A stretch of 18,406 nucleotides of DNA from Microbacteriaceae bacterium (GTDB lineage: Bacteria; Actinomycetota; Actinomycetes; Actinomycetales; Microbacteriaceae), in assembly GCA_022701925.1 (NCBI GenBank), contig JAKONM010000219.1, positions 1 to 18,406 of the forward strand, given 5' to 3'. Position numbers and translations under genes: made by a program. Below the pieces are notes generated by a model, which was not told the origin of the DNA, searched no databases, and worked only from the letters and a program-made list of their open reading frames with translations. Shown piece after piece: positions 7,223 through 16,623 of the stretch (positions are counted from its first letter, which is position 1; each line of letters opens with the position of its first letter).

Positions 7223-7882
7223 GTGGCGGACGACCTGGAGCAGCGGCTGTCGGAGGTGCGCGCCCGCATCGCCGCAGCGGCGAGGTCCGCGGGGCGCGAC
7301 CCCGACGAGGTCACGGCGATCGTGGTGACCAAGTTCCAGCCCCTGGACCTCGTCACGCGGCTGCATGCGCTGGGGGTGCGGGACTTCGGCGAGAGCCGGC
7401 ACCCGGAGTCGCGGGACAAGGCGGCCGCGCTGCCCGACGCGACATGGCACTTCATCGGCCAGCTGCAGACGAACAAGGCCCGTCAGGTCGCCCGCTACGC
7501 CGACGCGGTCCACTCCGTCGACCGGGCCGGGCTGGTGGAGGCGCTGGCCGGCCAGGACGTGGACGTGCTGCTGCAGGTCGACCTGGGCACGGGGGAGCGG
7601 GGCCGTGGCGGCGCCCGCCCGGGCGAGGTGCCCGGCCTGGCCGAGCAGGTGCTCGACGCGGGGCTCCGGCTCCGCGGGGTCATGACCGTCGCGCCCGTCG
7701 GCGTCCCGCCGGCCGCCGCCTTCGCCGCCCTGCGCATGGTGTCCGACCGGGTGCGCGCGGTCGCCCCGGAGGCGTCCTGGATCTCCGCGGGGATGTCGGG
7801 CGACTACGAGGAGGCGGTCGCGGCGGGGGCCACGCACCTGCGCATCGGCTCCGCCATCACGGGGCCGCGGCCGACCGCATGA
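7223..7882 (+). CDS. YggS/PLPBP-family pyridoxal phosphate homeostasis protein
   Basis: Cytoplasmic PLP-binding protein (219 aa) of the YggS/YlmE family, a single-domain alanine-racemase-fold protein involved in vitamin B6 homeostasis and lacking racemase activity. The PLP lysine is K37 in VVTKFQP. Other motifs are FGESRHPES (55-63), WHFIGQLQTNK near 75-85, and the phosphate-binding end SAGMSGDYEEAV followed by GATHLRIGSAITG. The family Asn in the FGEN-R motif is Ser58 here. The start is GTG 7223, placed by the N-terminal alignment and by the -10 element 7 nt upstream. In many Actinobacteria this gene sits between ftsZ/pgeF and sepF; pgeF is missing here. Its connection to division is positional only. 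Confidence 0.9.
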   Translation: MADDLEQRLSEVRARIAAAARSAGRDPDEVTAIVVTKFQPLDLVTRLHALGVRDFGESRHPESRDKAAALPDATWHFIGQLQTNKARQVARYADAVHSVDRAGLVEALAGQDVDVLLQVDLGTGERGRGGARPGEVPGLAEQVLDAGLRLRGVMTVAPVGVPPAAAFAALRMVSDRVRAVAPEASWISAGMSGDYEEAVAAGATHLRIGSAITGPRPTA

Positions 7883-7957
7883 CGTGCCCCGCGGACTGGG
7901 GCCCCGCGACACACCGATGACGCCCGGATCCCCGGACCGCTCCGCAGGGCCGGCCGC

Positions 7958-7963
7958 TACTGT
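7958..7963 (+). promoter_or_regulatory. possible -10 element (TACTGT) for sepF
   Basis: TACTGT fits TANNNT and would start transcription near 7970, leaving a leader of about 49 nt that contains the sepF ribosome binding site. No good -35 is visible. The preceding sequence has a small GCCCC/GGGGC hairpin (7886-7902) just after the yggS stop. Confidence 0.4.
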
Positions 7964-8018
7964 CGCGGGAAGAAGGGCGGCACCGCGGGGGGTGTGTGCG
8001 CAGCCCGTGGAGGACATG

Positions 8019-8468
8019 ATGTCGAACCCGATCCGCAAGTCGATGGTCTGGCTGGGCCTGGCCGACGACCAGTACGAGTACGACGAGCCGGCGGAGCCGG
8101 TCACGCCGCACGTGCAGCCCGTCGTGACGCGCGCGCCCGTCACCCAGCTGCCGCGACGCGCCTCGGTGGCGCGCGTCGCCGCCCCCGAGCTGAACGAGAT
8201 CATCACCGTGCACCCGCGGCAGTACCGCGACGCGCAGCAGGTCGCCGAGCACTTCCGCGACGGCACGCCCGTCATCATCAACCTCACGCAGATGACGGAG
8301 GCCGAGGCGCGTCGCCTCGTCGACTTCGCCTCCGGCCTCGCGTTCGGCCTGCGCGGCAAGATCGACCGCGTCACCAGCAAGGTCTTCCTGCTCTCGCCCG
8401 AGCACATCGCTGTCACCGGCGAGGAGCCGGGCGGCGAGTCCGAGCTGGAAGCCGAGTTCACGGCCTGA
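8019..8468 (+). CDS. sepF: cell division protein SepF
   Basis: Cytoplasmic Z-ring membrane anchor and assembly factor (149 aa) that binds the FtsZ C-terminal tail; in Actinobacteria it takes the role of FtsA. The N-terminal membrane-targeting amphipathic segment is MSNPIRKSMVWLGLA (1-15). An acidic/proline linker follows (16-55), then the SepF core: IITVHPRQYRDAQQ (61-74), FRDGTPVIINLTQM (79-92), ARRLVDFASGLAFGL (97-111) and VFLLSPEHIAV (122-132). ATG 8019 is preferred: it matches the family N-terminus, and GGAGG (8009-8013) is 5 nt upstream. ATG 8016 is directly adjacent and also in frame, and GTG 8007 or 7884 would add residues without family support. It is a neighbour of ftsZ, yggT and divIVA. 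Confidence 0.95.
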   Translation: MSNPIRKSMVWLGLADDQYEYDEPAEPVTPHVQPVVTRAPVTQLPRRASVARVAAPELNEIITVHPRQYRDAQQVAEHFRDGTPVIINLTQMTEAEARRLVDFASGLAFGLRGKIDRVTSKVFLLSPEHIAVTGEEPGGESELEAEFTA

Positions 8469-8478
8469 TCCGGCCGCC

Positions 8479-8495
8479 CGGCGCCCGCGGCGCCG
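8479..8495 (+). terminator. GC hairpin after sepF
   Basis: CGGCGCC (8479-8485), loop CGC, GGCGCCG (8489-8495) form a perfect 7-bp stem 10 nt after the sepF stop and just upstream of the yggT -10 element. There is no T-run. It is a plausible terminator or mRNA 3'-end structure. Confidence 0.42.
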
Positions 8496-8505
8496 TCGCA
8501 GCCGG

Positions 8506-8511
8506 GATACT
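8506..8511 (+). promoter_or_regulatory. -10-like element (GATACT) upstream of yggT
   Basis: GATACT agrees with TATAAT at four of six positions and is an AT-rich island in GC-rich sequence. Start of transcription would fall at about 8518-8519, exactly at a GTG that opens a 7-codon ORF ending on the yggT start. No clear -35 is seen. Confidence 0.4.
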
Positions 8512-8518
8512 GGTGTCC

Positions 8519-8542
8519 GTGATCCACCGGGCCTCGTCGTGA
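8519..8542 (+). CDS. candidate leaderless 7-codon upstream ORF of yggT
   Basis: GTG 8519 lies 7 nt after the GATACT -10-like element and opens a frame encoding (M)IHRASS. Its TGA stop (8540-8542) overlaps the yggT GTG start (8539-8541) as GTGA. The yggT start has no Shine-Dalgarno, so delivery of ribosomes by this short ORF is an attractive explanation. Such short leaderless ORFs are known in mycobacteria. With only eight codons, the call rests on position, not sequence conservation. Confidence 0.3.
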   Translation: MIHRASS

Positions 8543-8850
8543 TCCTGGCGCTGATCGGCGCCGTCGCGTACGCGGTCCTGCTGGTCTTCTTCTTCGCCCT
8601 GTGGGCGCGCTTCGTGCTGGACCTCGTGCAGGCCTTCAGCGCCCAGTGGCGCCCCCGCGGGGTGCTCCTCGTGCTGGCGGAGGCGGCCTACACGGTCACC
8701 GATCCGCCGGTGAAGGCCGTGCGGCGGGTGATCCCGCCGATGCGGATCGGCGGCTTCGCGCTCGACTTCGGCTTCACCGTCGTCATGTTCGCGGTCATCG
8801 TCCTCATGTACGTCGCCATCGCCGTGCAGGGTGCCGGTCGCGCCGCGTGA
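8539..8850 (+). CDS. YggT-family integral membrane protein
   Basis: Small membrane protein (103 aa) of the YggT family, found between sepF and divIVA in many Gram-positive bacteria; its molecular role is unsettled. Two hydrophobic helices are visible (about 2-27 and 75-97). The family signature between them is TDPPVKAVRRVIPPMRIGG (54-72), followed by LDFGF. GTG 8539 is the best start by length and by the hydrophobic N-terminus, but it lacks a Shine-Dalgarno. The start overlaps the stop of a possible 7-codon leaderless ORF. Neighbours point to cell division or envelope growth. In other bacteria YggT proteins are linked to osmotic tolerance, which cannot be judged here. Confidence 0.88.
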   Translation: MILALIGAVAYAVLLVFFFALWARFVLDLVQAFSAQWRPRGVLLVLAEAAYTVTDPPVKAVRRVIPPMRIGGFALDFGFTVVMFAVIVLMYVAIAVQGAGRAA

Positions 8851-8896
8851 CGCACCCGTAGCACACCCGTCCACGACACGCGCGTCCGCGCCGCGC

Positions 8897-8910
8897 CCCC
8901 GCAATCGGGG
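8897..8910 (+). terminator. short hairpin between yggT and divIVA
   Basis: CCCCG (8897-8901), loop CAAT, CGGGG (8906-8910) is a short perfect hairpin 46 nt after yggT and upstream of the divIVA -10 element. It is too short for a confident terminator call. Confidence 0.27.
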
Positions 8911-8931
8911 TGCCGGGCGGGGGTTCCGCGC

Positions 8932-8937
8932 TAGCCT
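8932..8937 (+). promoter_or_regulatory. -10 element (TAGCCT) for divIVA
   Basis: TAGCCT fits the actinobacterial -10 pattern and gives a predicted start site near 8944 with a leader of about 46 nt that includes GAAGGA before ATG 8990. A separate promoter is expected for an abundant polar-growth protein. No convincing -35 is visible. Confidence 0.5.
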
Positions 8938-8989
8938 GTCCCGCACTGCATCCGGCCAGTCCCTGTCCGAGAACCATGAAGGAATGCCC

Positions 8990-9637
8990 ATGGCCCTCAC
9001 TCCTGAAGACGTCGTCAACAAGCGGTTCCAGCCGACGAAGTTCCGGGAGGGCTACGACCAGGACGAGGTCGACGACTTCCTGGACGAGGTCGTCGTCGAG
9101 CTCCGCCGCCTCGGGCAGGAGAACGAGGACCTCCGCCAGCGCCTGATCGCCAGCGAGTCCCGCATCGCGGAGCTGCAGCGCTCCTCCTCCGTGCCGATCA
9201 CCGGCGAGCAGCACACGCAGGCGCCCCCGCAGCCGCAGCTCGGCTACCCGACCGGGCAGCTCGACGCCGGCGCGGTCGACCCCTCGAACACCAACAACCT
9301 GCTGCAGCTGGCGCGCCGCCTCCACGAGGAGCACGTGCGCGAGGGCGTCGAGAAGCGCGACGCGCTGATCGCCGAGGGCCACGCCCAGGCCGCCCGCGTC
9401 GTCGCCGACGCCGAGTCCAAGCAGCGCCAGCAGCTGAACTCGATGGACCAGGAGCGGGCGCTGCTCGAGCACCGCATCGACGAGCTGCGCACGTTCGAGC
9501 GCGAGTACCGGCAGAAGCTCAAGGGCTACATCGAGGGCCAGCTGCGCGACCTGGACAGCTCGAACATGGTCACGGGCTCCTACAACGGCGCGGGGCTGAC
9601 CGCACCGAGCGGTTTCCAGGGTTTCGGTGCCAGCTGA
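8990..9637 (+). CDS. divIVA: DivIVA/Wag31-family polar growth coiled-coil protein
   Basis: Cytoplasmic scaffold (215 aa) that recognises curved membrane and directs polar or septal wall growth in Actinobacteria. The N-terminal membrane-binding domain is MALTPEDVVNKRF (1-13) followed by FREGYDQDEVDDFLDEV (18-34), with the first coiled coil to about 66. A Pro/Gln/Gly linker (67-100) separates it from the second coiled coil (about 101-190, rich in Glu, Arg and Gln), and the tail is Ser/Gly-rich. It is short compared with many Wag31 proteins. ATG 8990 is chosen because GAAGGA (8978-8983) lies 6 nt upstream and the family begins MxLTP; ATG 8984 directly abuts that site. The 3' end overlaps the proposed lspA start. 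Confidence 0.95.
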   Translation: MALTPEDVVNKRFQPTKFREGYDQDEVDDFLDEVVVELRRLGQENEDLRQRLIASESRIAELQRSSSVPITGEQHTQAPPQPQLGYPTGQLDAGAVDPSNTNNLLQLARRLHEEHVREGVEKRDALIAEGHAQAARVVADAESKQRQQLNSMDQERALLEHRIDELRTFEREYRQKLKGYIEGQLRDLDSSNMVTGSYNGAGLTAPSGFQGFGAS

Positions 9638-10214
9638 CGCGAACGGTGTCGACGGGGCGTCGCCGGGGACGGCGGCGCCCCGTTCCGCGTCCGACGGCGC
9701 CCGCCGACGGGTGCGTCCGGGGGTGCTCGCGGCGCTGCTGGTGATCGCCGGGGTGGTCGTCGCCGCCGACCAGGCGGCCAAGGCGTGGGCCCTCGCCGCG
9801 CTGCCGTTCGACGTGCGCACGCCGGTCCTCGGCGACCTGCTCGTGTTCCGGCGGGTCGACAACCCCGGTGCCGCCTTCTCGCTGGCCAGCGGCTCCACGT
9901 GGATCTTCTCGATCATCGCCGTGGCGGTGGTCGTGTTCCTCATCGGGTTCGCGCCCCGCATCCGACGCGTGGTCTGGGGCGTGCTCTTCGGGCTGCTGCT
10001 CGGCGGCACGATCGGCAACCTCACCGACCGCTTGACCCGTCCCCCGGGGTTCGGCGTCGGGCACGTCGTGGACTTCATCCAGATCCCGCTGCTGCCGGCG
10101 ATCTTCAACGTGGCGGACGTGGCGATCGTCACCTCCATGTGCCTCTTCGTGCTGCTGACGGTGCTCGGCGTGTCGATCGACGGCTCCGCGCGGCCGCGAC
10201 GGGACCGGGGCTGA
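9627..10214 (+). CDS. lspA: lipoprotein signal peptidase (signal peptidase II) LspA
   Basis: Integral membrane aspartyl protease (195 aa from this start) that removes signal peptides from prolipoproteins after lipidation. Four hydrophobic segments are visible (about 32-50, 64-75, 91-109, 115-131), with a fifth near 160-183. Conserved motifs are VAADQAAK (45-52), DNPGAAFSL (78-86), GGTIGNLTDRL with catalytic D134, VVDF (147-150) and FNVADVAI with catalytic D164. The GTG 9627 start overlaps divIVA by 11 nt and has weak AGGG upstream. GTG 9648 or a later GTG would give a tail closer to the usual length (about 160-170 aa), so the first 20-30 residues are uncertain. It is followed 1 nt later by rluD, a common pairing. 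Confidence 0.93.
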   Translation: MPADANGVDGASPGTAAPRSASDGARRRVRPGVLAALLVIAGVVVAADQAAKAWALAALPFDVRTPVLGDLLVFRRVDNPGAAFSLASGSTWIFSIIAVAVVVFLIGFAPRIRRVVWGVLFGLLLGGTIGNLTDRLTRPPGFGVGHVVDFIQIPLLPAIFNVADVAIVTSMCLFVLLTVLGVSIDGSARPRRDRG

Positions 10215-10215
10215 C

Positions 10216-11133
10216 GTGCCGGAGCGCATGATCCCCGTGCCGGACGGGCTGGCGGGCGAGCGCGTCGACGCCGGCGTCGCAAAGCTGCTCGGCCTCTCCC
10301 GCACCCGGGTCGCGGGCATCGCGGACGACGGCGGCATCGAGGTCGACTTCGCGGTCGTCGAGCGGTCGGACCGCCTGCCCGCGGGCTCCCTGCTCTCCAT
10401 CCGGTGGGAGGAGGCGCGGGAGGCCGAGGTGGTGCCGATCGAGGTGCCGGGCATGACCGTGGTCTTCGAGGACGACGACGTCATCGTGGTCGACAAGCCG
10501 GCCGGGGTCGCGGCGCACCCGTCGCCGGGCTGGACGGGCACCACGGTGGTCGGCGGGCTCGCCGCGGCCGGCGTGCGGGTCAGCACCTCCGGCGCGGCGG
10601 AGCGGGCGGGCGTGGTGCACCGGCTGGACGCCGGCACCAGCGGCCTGATGGTGGTGACGAAGAGCGAGCCCGCCTACACGGCCCTGAAGCGCGCCTTCAA
10701 GGAGCGCACGGTCGACAAGGTCTACCTGGCGCTGGCGCAGGGCCACCCCGACCCGACCGCCGGCACGATCGACGCGCCCATCGGCCGGCACCCCCGGGCG
10801 GAGCACCGCTTCGCCGTGGTGACGGACGGGCGGCCCTCGGTGACGCACTACGAGACGCTGGAGGCGTTCCGGGCGGCGACGCTGGTCGAGGTGCACCTCG
10901 AGACGGGGCGCACCCACCAGATCCGCGTCCACTTCAGCCACCTGCGCCACCCGCTCGTCGGCGACACGATGTACGGGGCCGACCCCGCCCTGGCCGCTCG
11001 GCTGCGCATCGGCCGCCAGTGGCTGCACGCGGCCCGCCTGGGCTTCGCGCACCCGACGACGGGGGAACGGGTCTCCTTCGACAGCGCCCTGCCGCCCGAG
11101 CTGCAGCACGGCCTGGACCTGCTCGCCGAGTAG
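10216..11133 (+). CDS. rluD: RluA/RluD-family rRNA pseudouridine synthase
   Basis: RNA-modifying enzyme (305 aa) that isomerises uridine to pseudouridine, most likely in 23S rRNA helix 69 if it is RluD proper. An N-terminal S4-like RNA-binding domain (about 10-65, GERVDAGVAKLLGLSRTRV) precedes the catalytic domain. VVDKPAGVAAHPS (91-103) and HRLDAGTSG (135-143, catalytic D138) are the RluA-family hallmarks, followed by ETGRTHQIRVH and HPLVGDTMYG. GTG 10216 lies 1 nt after the lspA stop, and ATG 10228 is a possible alternative. Subfamily (RluA, RluC or RluD) is inferred from domain layout and the lspA-rluD pairing, not proved. Confidence 0.9.
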   Translation: MPERMIPVPDGLAGERVDAGVAKLLGLSRTRVAGIADDGGIEVDFAVVERSDRLPAGSLLSIRWEEAREAEVVPIEVPGMTVVFEDDDVIVVDKPAGVAAHPSPGWTGTTVVGGLAAAGVRVSTSGAAERAGVVHRLDAGTSGLMVVTKSEPAYTALKRAFKERTVDKVYLALAQGHPDPTAGTIDAPIGRHPRAEHRFAVVTDGRPSVTHYETLEAFRAATLVEVHLETGRTHQIRVHFSHLRHPLVGDTMYGADPALAARLRIGRQWLHAARLGFAHPTTGERVSFDSALPPELQHGLDLLAE

Positions 11134-11142
11134 GGGAGGGGC

Positions 11143-11158
11143 TCGCGGCCGACCGCGA
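11143..11158 (+). terminator. hairpin after rluD
   Basis: TCGCGG (11143-11148), loop CCGA, CCGCGA (11153-11158) form a perfect 6-bp stem 9 nt after the rluD stop. No T-run follows. It probably marks the end of the divIVA-lspA-rluD transcript, since a promoter for dnaE follows at once. Confidence 0.4.
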
Positions 11159-11180
11159 ACCGCGGCGCGATCAGGGGACG

Positions 11181-11209
11181 CTGACACCGTCCGAGCCCGC
11201 CGCTAGCGT
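11181..11209 (+). promoter_or_regulatory. dnaE promoter (CTGACA - 17 nt - TAGCGT), likely leaderless
   Basis: CTGACA (11181-11186) differs from TTGACA by one base and is separated by exactly 17 nt from TAGCGT (11204-11209). This is the best -35/-10 pair in the window. The dnaE ATG begins 9 nt later, so the mRNA would have no leader or one of at most about 3 nt. No Shine-Dalgarno is present. Confidence 0.65.
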
Positions 11210-11218
11210 CGACGCACG

Positions 11219-14728
<3,510 letters not shown>

Positions 14729-14746
14729 GAGGGGCCGAGCCACCGC

Positions 14747-14779
14747 CGGCCGGGCCGGGGTGCCCTCAGCGCCCGGCCG
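14747..14779 (+). terminator. 9-bp inverted repeat between dnaE and hisD
   Basis: CGGCCGGGC (14747-14755) and GCCCGGCCG (14771-14779) are perfectly complementary around a 15-nt loop, 18 nt after the dnaE stop. The right arm directly abuts the hisD -10 element at 14780. It could be the dnaE terminator, an operator for hisD, or both. Confidence 0.45.
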
Positions 14780-14785
14780 TAGGCT
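14780..14785 (+). promoter_or_regulatory. -10 element (TAGGCT) of a likely leaderless hisD promoter
   Basis: TAGGCT lies 8 nt before the hisD ATG, which has no Shine-Dalgarno. Transcription would begin at or within about 2 nt of the start codon. No -35 is seen; the corresponding region is occupied by the 14747-14779 inverted repeat. Confidence 0.5.
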
Positions 14786-14793
14786 TCCTGCCC

Positions 14794-16098
14794 ATGCTCA
14801 GGATCATCGACCTGCGGGGGGCCGCCCTCGACGCCGACGCCATCCGGGCCGCGCTGCCGCGCCCCGAGTCCGACCCGGGCAGCGTGCTCGGCGCCGCCGC
14901 CGAGCTGATCGAGGACGTGCGGGTCCGCGGCGAGCAGGCCCTGCTCGAGCAGGCGGACCGCTTCGACGGCGGTCGCCCGCCCGCCGTCCGGGTGCCCGTC
15001 GAGCAGATCGTCGAGGCGGAGCAGGCGCTGCCGACCGACATCCGGGCCGCGCTGGAGGTCGTGATCGAGCGGGTGCGCGCCGCGAGCCGCGCCCAGCTGT
15101 CCGAGCCCGCGACCACCGTGCTGGGCGACGGCGCCCGGGTGCTGCAGCGGTGGCTGCCGGTGAACCGGGTCGGGCTCTACGTGCCGGGCGGGCGCGCCGT
15201 CTACCCGTCCAGCGTGGTGATGAACGCGGTGCCGGCGCAGGCGGCCGGTGTGCGGGGTCTCGCGATCGCGTCGCCGGCGCAGCGCGCCTTCGGCGGGCGC
15301 GTGCACCCGCTGATCCTCGGCGCCGCCGGCGTGCTGGGGGTGCACGAGGTCTACGCGATGGGCGGCGCCGGCGCGGTCGGCGCCTTCGCGCACGGCGTCC
15401 CCGGAATCGGGCTGCAGCCCGTCGACGTCGTGACCGGGCCCGGCAACGTGTTCGTCGCCGCCGCGAAGCGCGCGGTCGCGGGCCTGGTGGGCATCGACTC
15501 GGAGGCGGGTCCGACCGAGATCCTGGTCGTCGCGGACGGCGCGGCCGACCCGCGCTTCGTCGCCGCCGACCTGATCAGCCAGGCGGAGCACGACGAGCTG
15601 GCGGCCGCGGTGCTGGTGACCGACTCGGAGCGGCTCGCCCGCGAGGTGGTCGCGCAGGTGGAGCAGCGCGCGGCCACGACCTTCCACGCGGAGCGGGTCC
15701 GCACGTCGCTGACCGCCCCGCAGTCGGGCGTGCTGATCGTCGACGACCTGGACGCGGCGGTCGCGGTGAGCAACGCCTACGCGCCGGAGCACCTGGAGGT
15801 GCAGGTGGTGGACCCGTGGCCCGTCGTCACCCGGTTGACGGAGGCCGGCGCGGTCTTCGTCGGCCCGGGGTCGCCGGTGAGCCTGGGGGACTACGCGGCC
15901 GGCTCGAACCACGTCCTTCCCACGGGCGGCACCGCCCGCTTCTCGGCGGGCCTGTCCGTGCGCCCGTTCCTGCGGCAGCAGCAGATCGTCGACTACGACC
16001 TGGACGCACTGGCGGAGGCGCGTCCGCACGTCCGGTCGCTGTCCGACGCGGAGGGCCTGCCCGCCCACGGCGACGCGGTCGACGTCCGCTTCGCCTGA
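14794..16098 (+). CDS. hisD: histidinol dehydrogenase HisD
   Basis: Zinc- and NAD-dependent enzyme (434 aa) that oxidises L-histidinol to L-histidine in the last two steps of histidine synthesis. Recognisable motifs are VGLYVPGGRAVYPS (126-139), MGGAGAVGA (189-197), TGPGNVFVAAAKR (214-226), EAGPTEILVVAD (237-248), SQAEHDELA (262-270) with zinc ligands Q263 and H266, APEHLEV with catalytic E332/H333, SLGDYAAGSNH with D366, and PAHGDAV with H425. All key residues are present. The ATG start lies 8 nt after a -10 element with no ribosome binding site. No other his genes follow it; hisD stands alone between dnaE and nrdR, an arrangement I associate with Micrococcales. Confidence 0.96.
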   Translation: MLRIIDLRGAALDADAIRAALPRPESDPGSVLGAAAELIEDVRVRGEQALLEQADRFDGGRPPAVRVPVEQIVEAEQALPTDIRAALEVVIERVRAASRAQLSEPATTVLGDGARVLQRWLPVNRVGLYVPGGRAVYPSSVVMNAVPAQAAGVRGLAIASPAQRAFGGRVHPLILGAAGVLGVHEVYAMGGAGAVGAFAHGVPGIGLQPVDVVTGPGNVFVAAAKRAVAGLVGIDSEAGPTEILVVADGAADPRFVAADLISQAEHDELAAAVLVTDSERLAREVVAQVEQRAATTFHAERVRTSLTAPQSGVLIVDDLDAAVAVSNAYAPEHLEVQVVDPWPVVTRLTEAGAVFVGPGSPVSLGDYAAGSNHVLPTGGTARFSAGLSVRPFLRQQQIVDYDLDALAEARPHVRSLSDAEGLPAHGDAVDVRFA

Positions 16099-16117
16099 TC
16101 AGGCGGGAACTACACCA

Positions 16118-16147
16118 CTGTCATTCGTCCGCCCCCGCCGGTAGGAT
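16118..16147 (+). promoter_or_regulatory. nrdR promoter (CTGTCA - 18 nt - TAGGAT), likely leaderless
   Basis: CTGTCA (16118-16123) matches TTGACA at four positions and lies 18 nt before TAGGAT (16142-16147). The nrdR ATG starts 8 nt after the -10. The AGGA inside the -10 could alternatively act as a weak ribosome binding site for a transcript from further upstream. No clear NrdR box was found here. Confidence 0.5.
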
Positions 16148-16155
16148 CGACCGCC

Positions 16156-16623
16156 ATGCACTGCCCCTTCTGCCGCAACCCGGACACCAGGGTCGTCGAC
16201 TCGCGGGTCAGCGACGACGGCCTCTCCATCCGCCGTCGCCGGCAGTGCCCCGAGTGCCACCGCCGGTTCTCCACCACGGAGACCGCGAGCCTCTCGGTGA
16301 TCAAGCGCAACGGCGTGCTCGAGCCGTTCAGCCGCGAGAAGGTCGTCGCCGGCGTCCGCAAGGCCTGCCAGGGGCGGCCGGTGACCGACTCGGACCTGGC
16401 CCTGCTGGCCCAGCGGGTGGAGGAGACCATCCGCGCGACGGGCGCCAGCCAGATCGAGGCGAACGACATCGGCCTGGCCGTGCTGCCGCCGCTGCGCGAG
16501 CTGGACGAGGTCGCCTACCTGCGCTTCGCCAGCGTCTACCAGGGCTTCTCGTCGCTGGACGACTTCGAGGCGGCGATCACGCTGCTGCGGATGGAGAACT
16601 CGACCCCGCGCGCCGAGGCGTGA
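16156..16623 (+). CDS. nrdR: transcriptional repressor NrdR of ribonucleotide reductase genes
   Basis: Zinc-ribbon/ATP-cone repressor (155 aa) that senses ATP and dATP and represses ribonucleotide reductase genes. The zinc ribbon uses C3, C6, C31 and C34 (HCPFC near the N-terminus and QCPECHRRFSTTE at 30-42). The ATP cone follows from VIKRNGVLEPFSREKV (48-63) to VAYLRFASVYQGF near 121-135. Length is normal for the family. Its targets are not in this window. The last codons overlap the start of pyrD by GTGA, so a nucleotide-pool regulator and a pyrimidine-synthesis enzyme appear to be coexpressed. Confidence 0.97.
   Translation: MHCPFCRNPDTRVVDSRVSDDGLSIRRRRQCPECHRRFSTTETASLSVIKRNGVLEPFSREKVVAGVRKACQGRPVTDSDLALLAQRVEETIRATGASQIEANDIGLAVLPPLRELDEVAYLRFASVYQGFSSLDDFEAAITLLRMENSTPRAEA

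Noticed and set aside
7884..8018. GTG 7884 as the sepF start, adding 45 residues
   Set aside because: The extension is low-complexity and precedes the conserved membrane-targeting segment; ATG 8019 has GGAGG at suitable spacing.
16094..16103. Palindrome CCTGATCAGG over the hisD stop codon
   Set aside because: Ten bases, partly coding, and too common by chance to call an operator.
16099..16155. Possible NrdR box upstream of nrdR
   Set aside because: ACTACACCACTGT has some resemblance to half of an NrdR box but lacks the paired, symmetric 16-bp sites.
14760..16619. Open + strand frame upstream of pyrD
   Set aside because: The residues before GTG 16620 are Arg/Ala/Gly-rich shadow of hisD and nrdR. 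The class 2 PyrD N-terminus begins at 16620.
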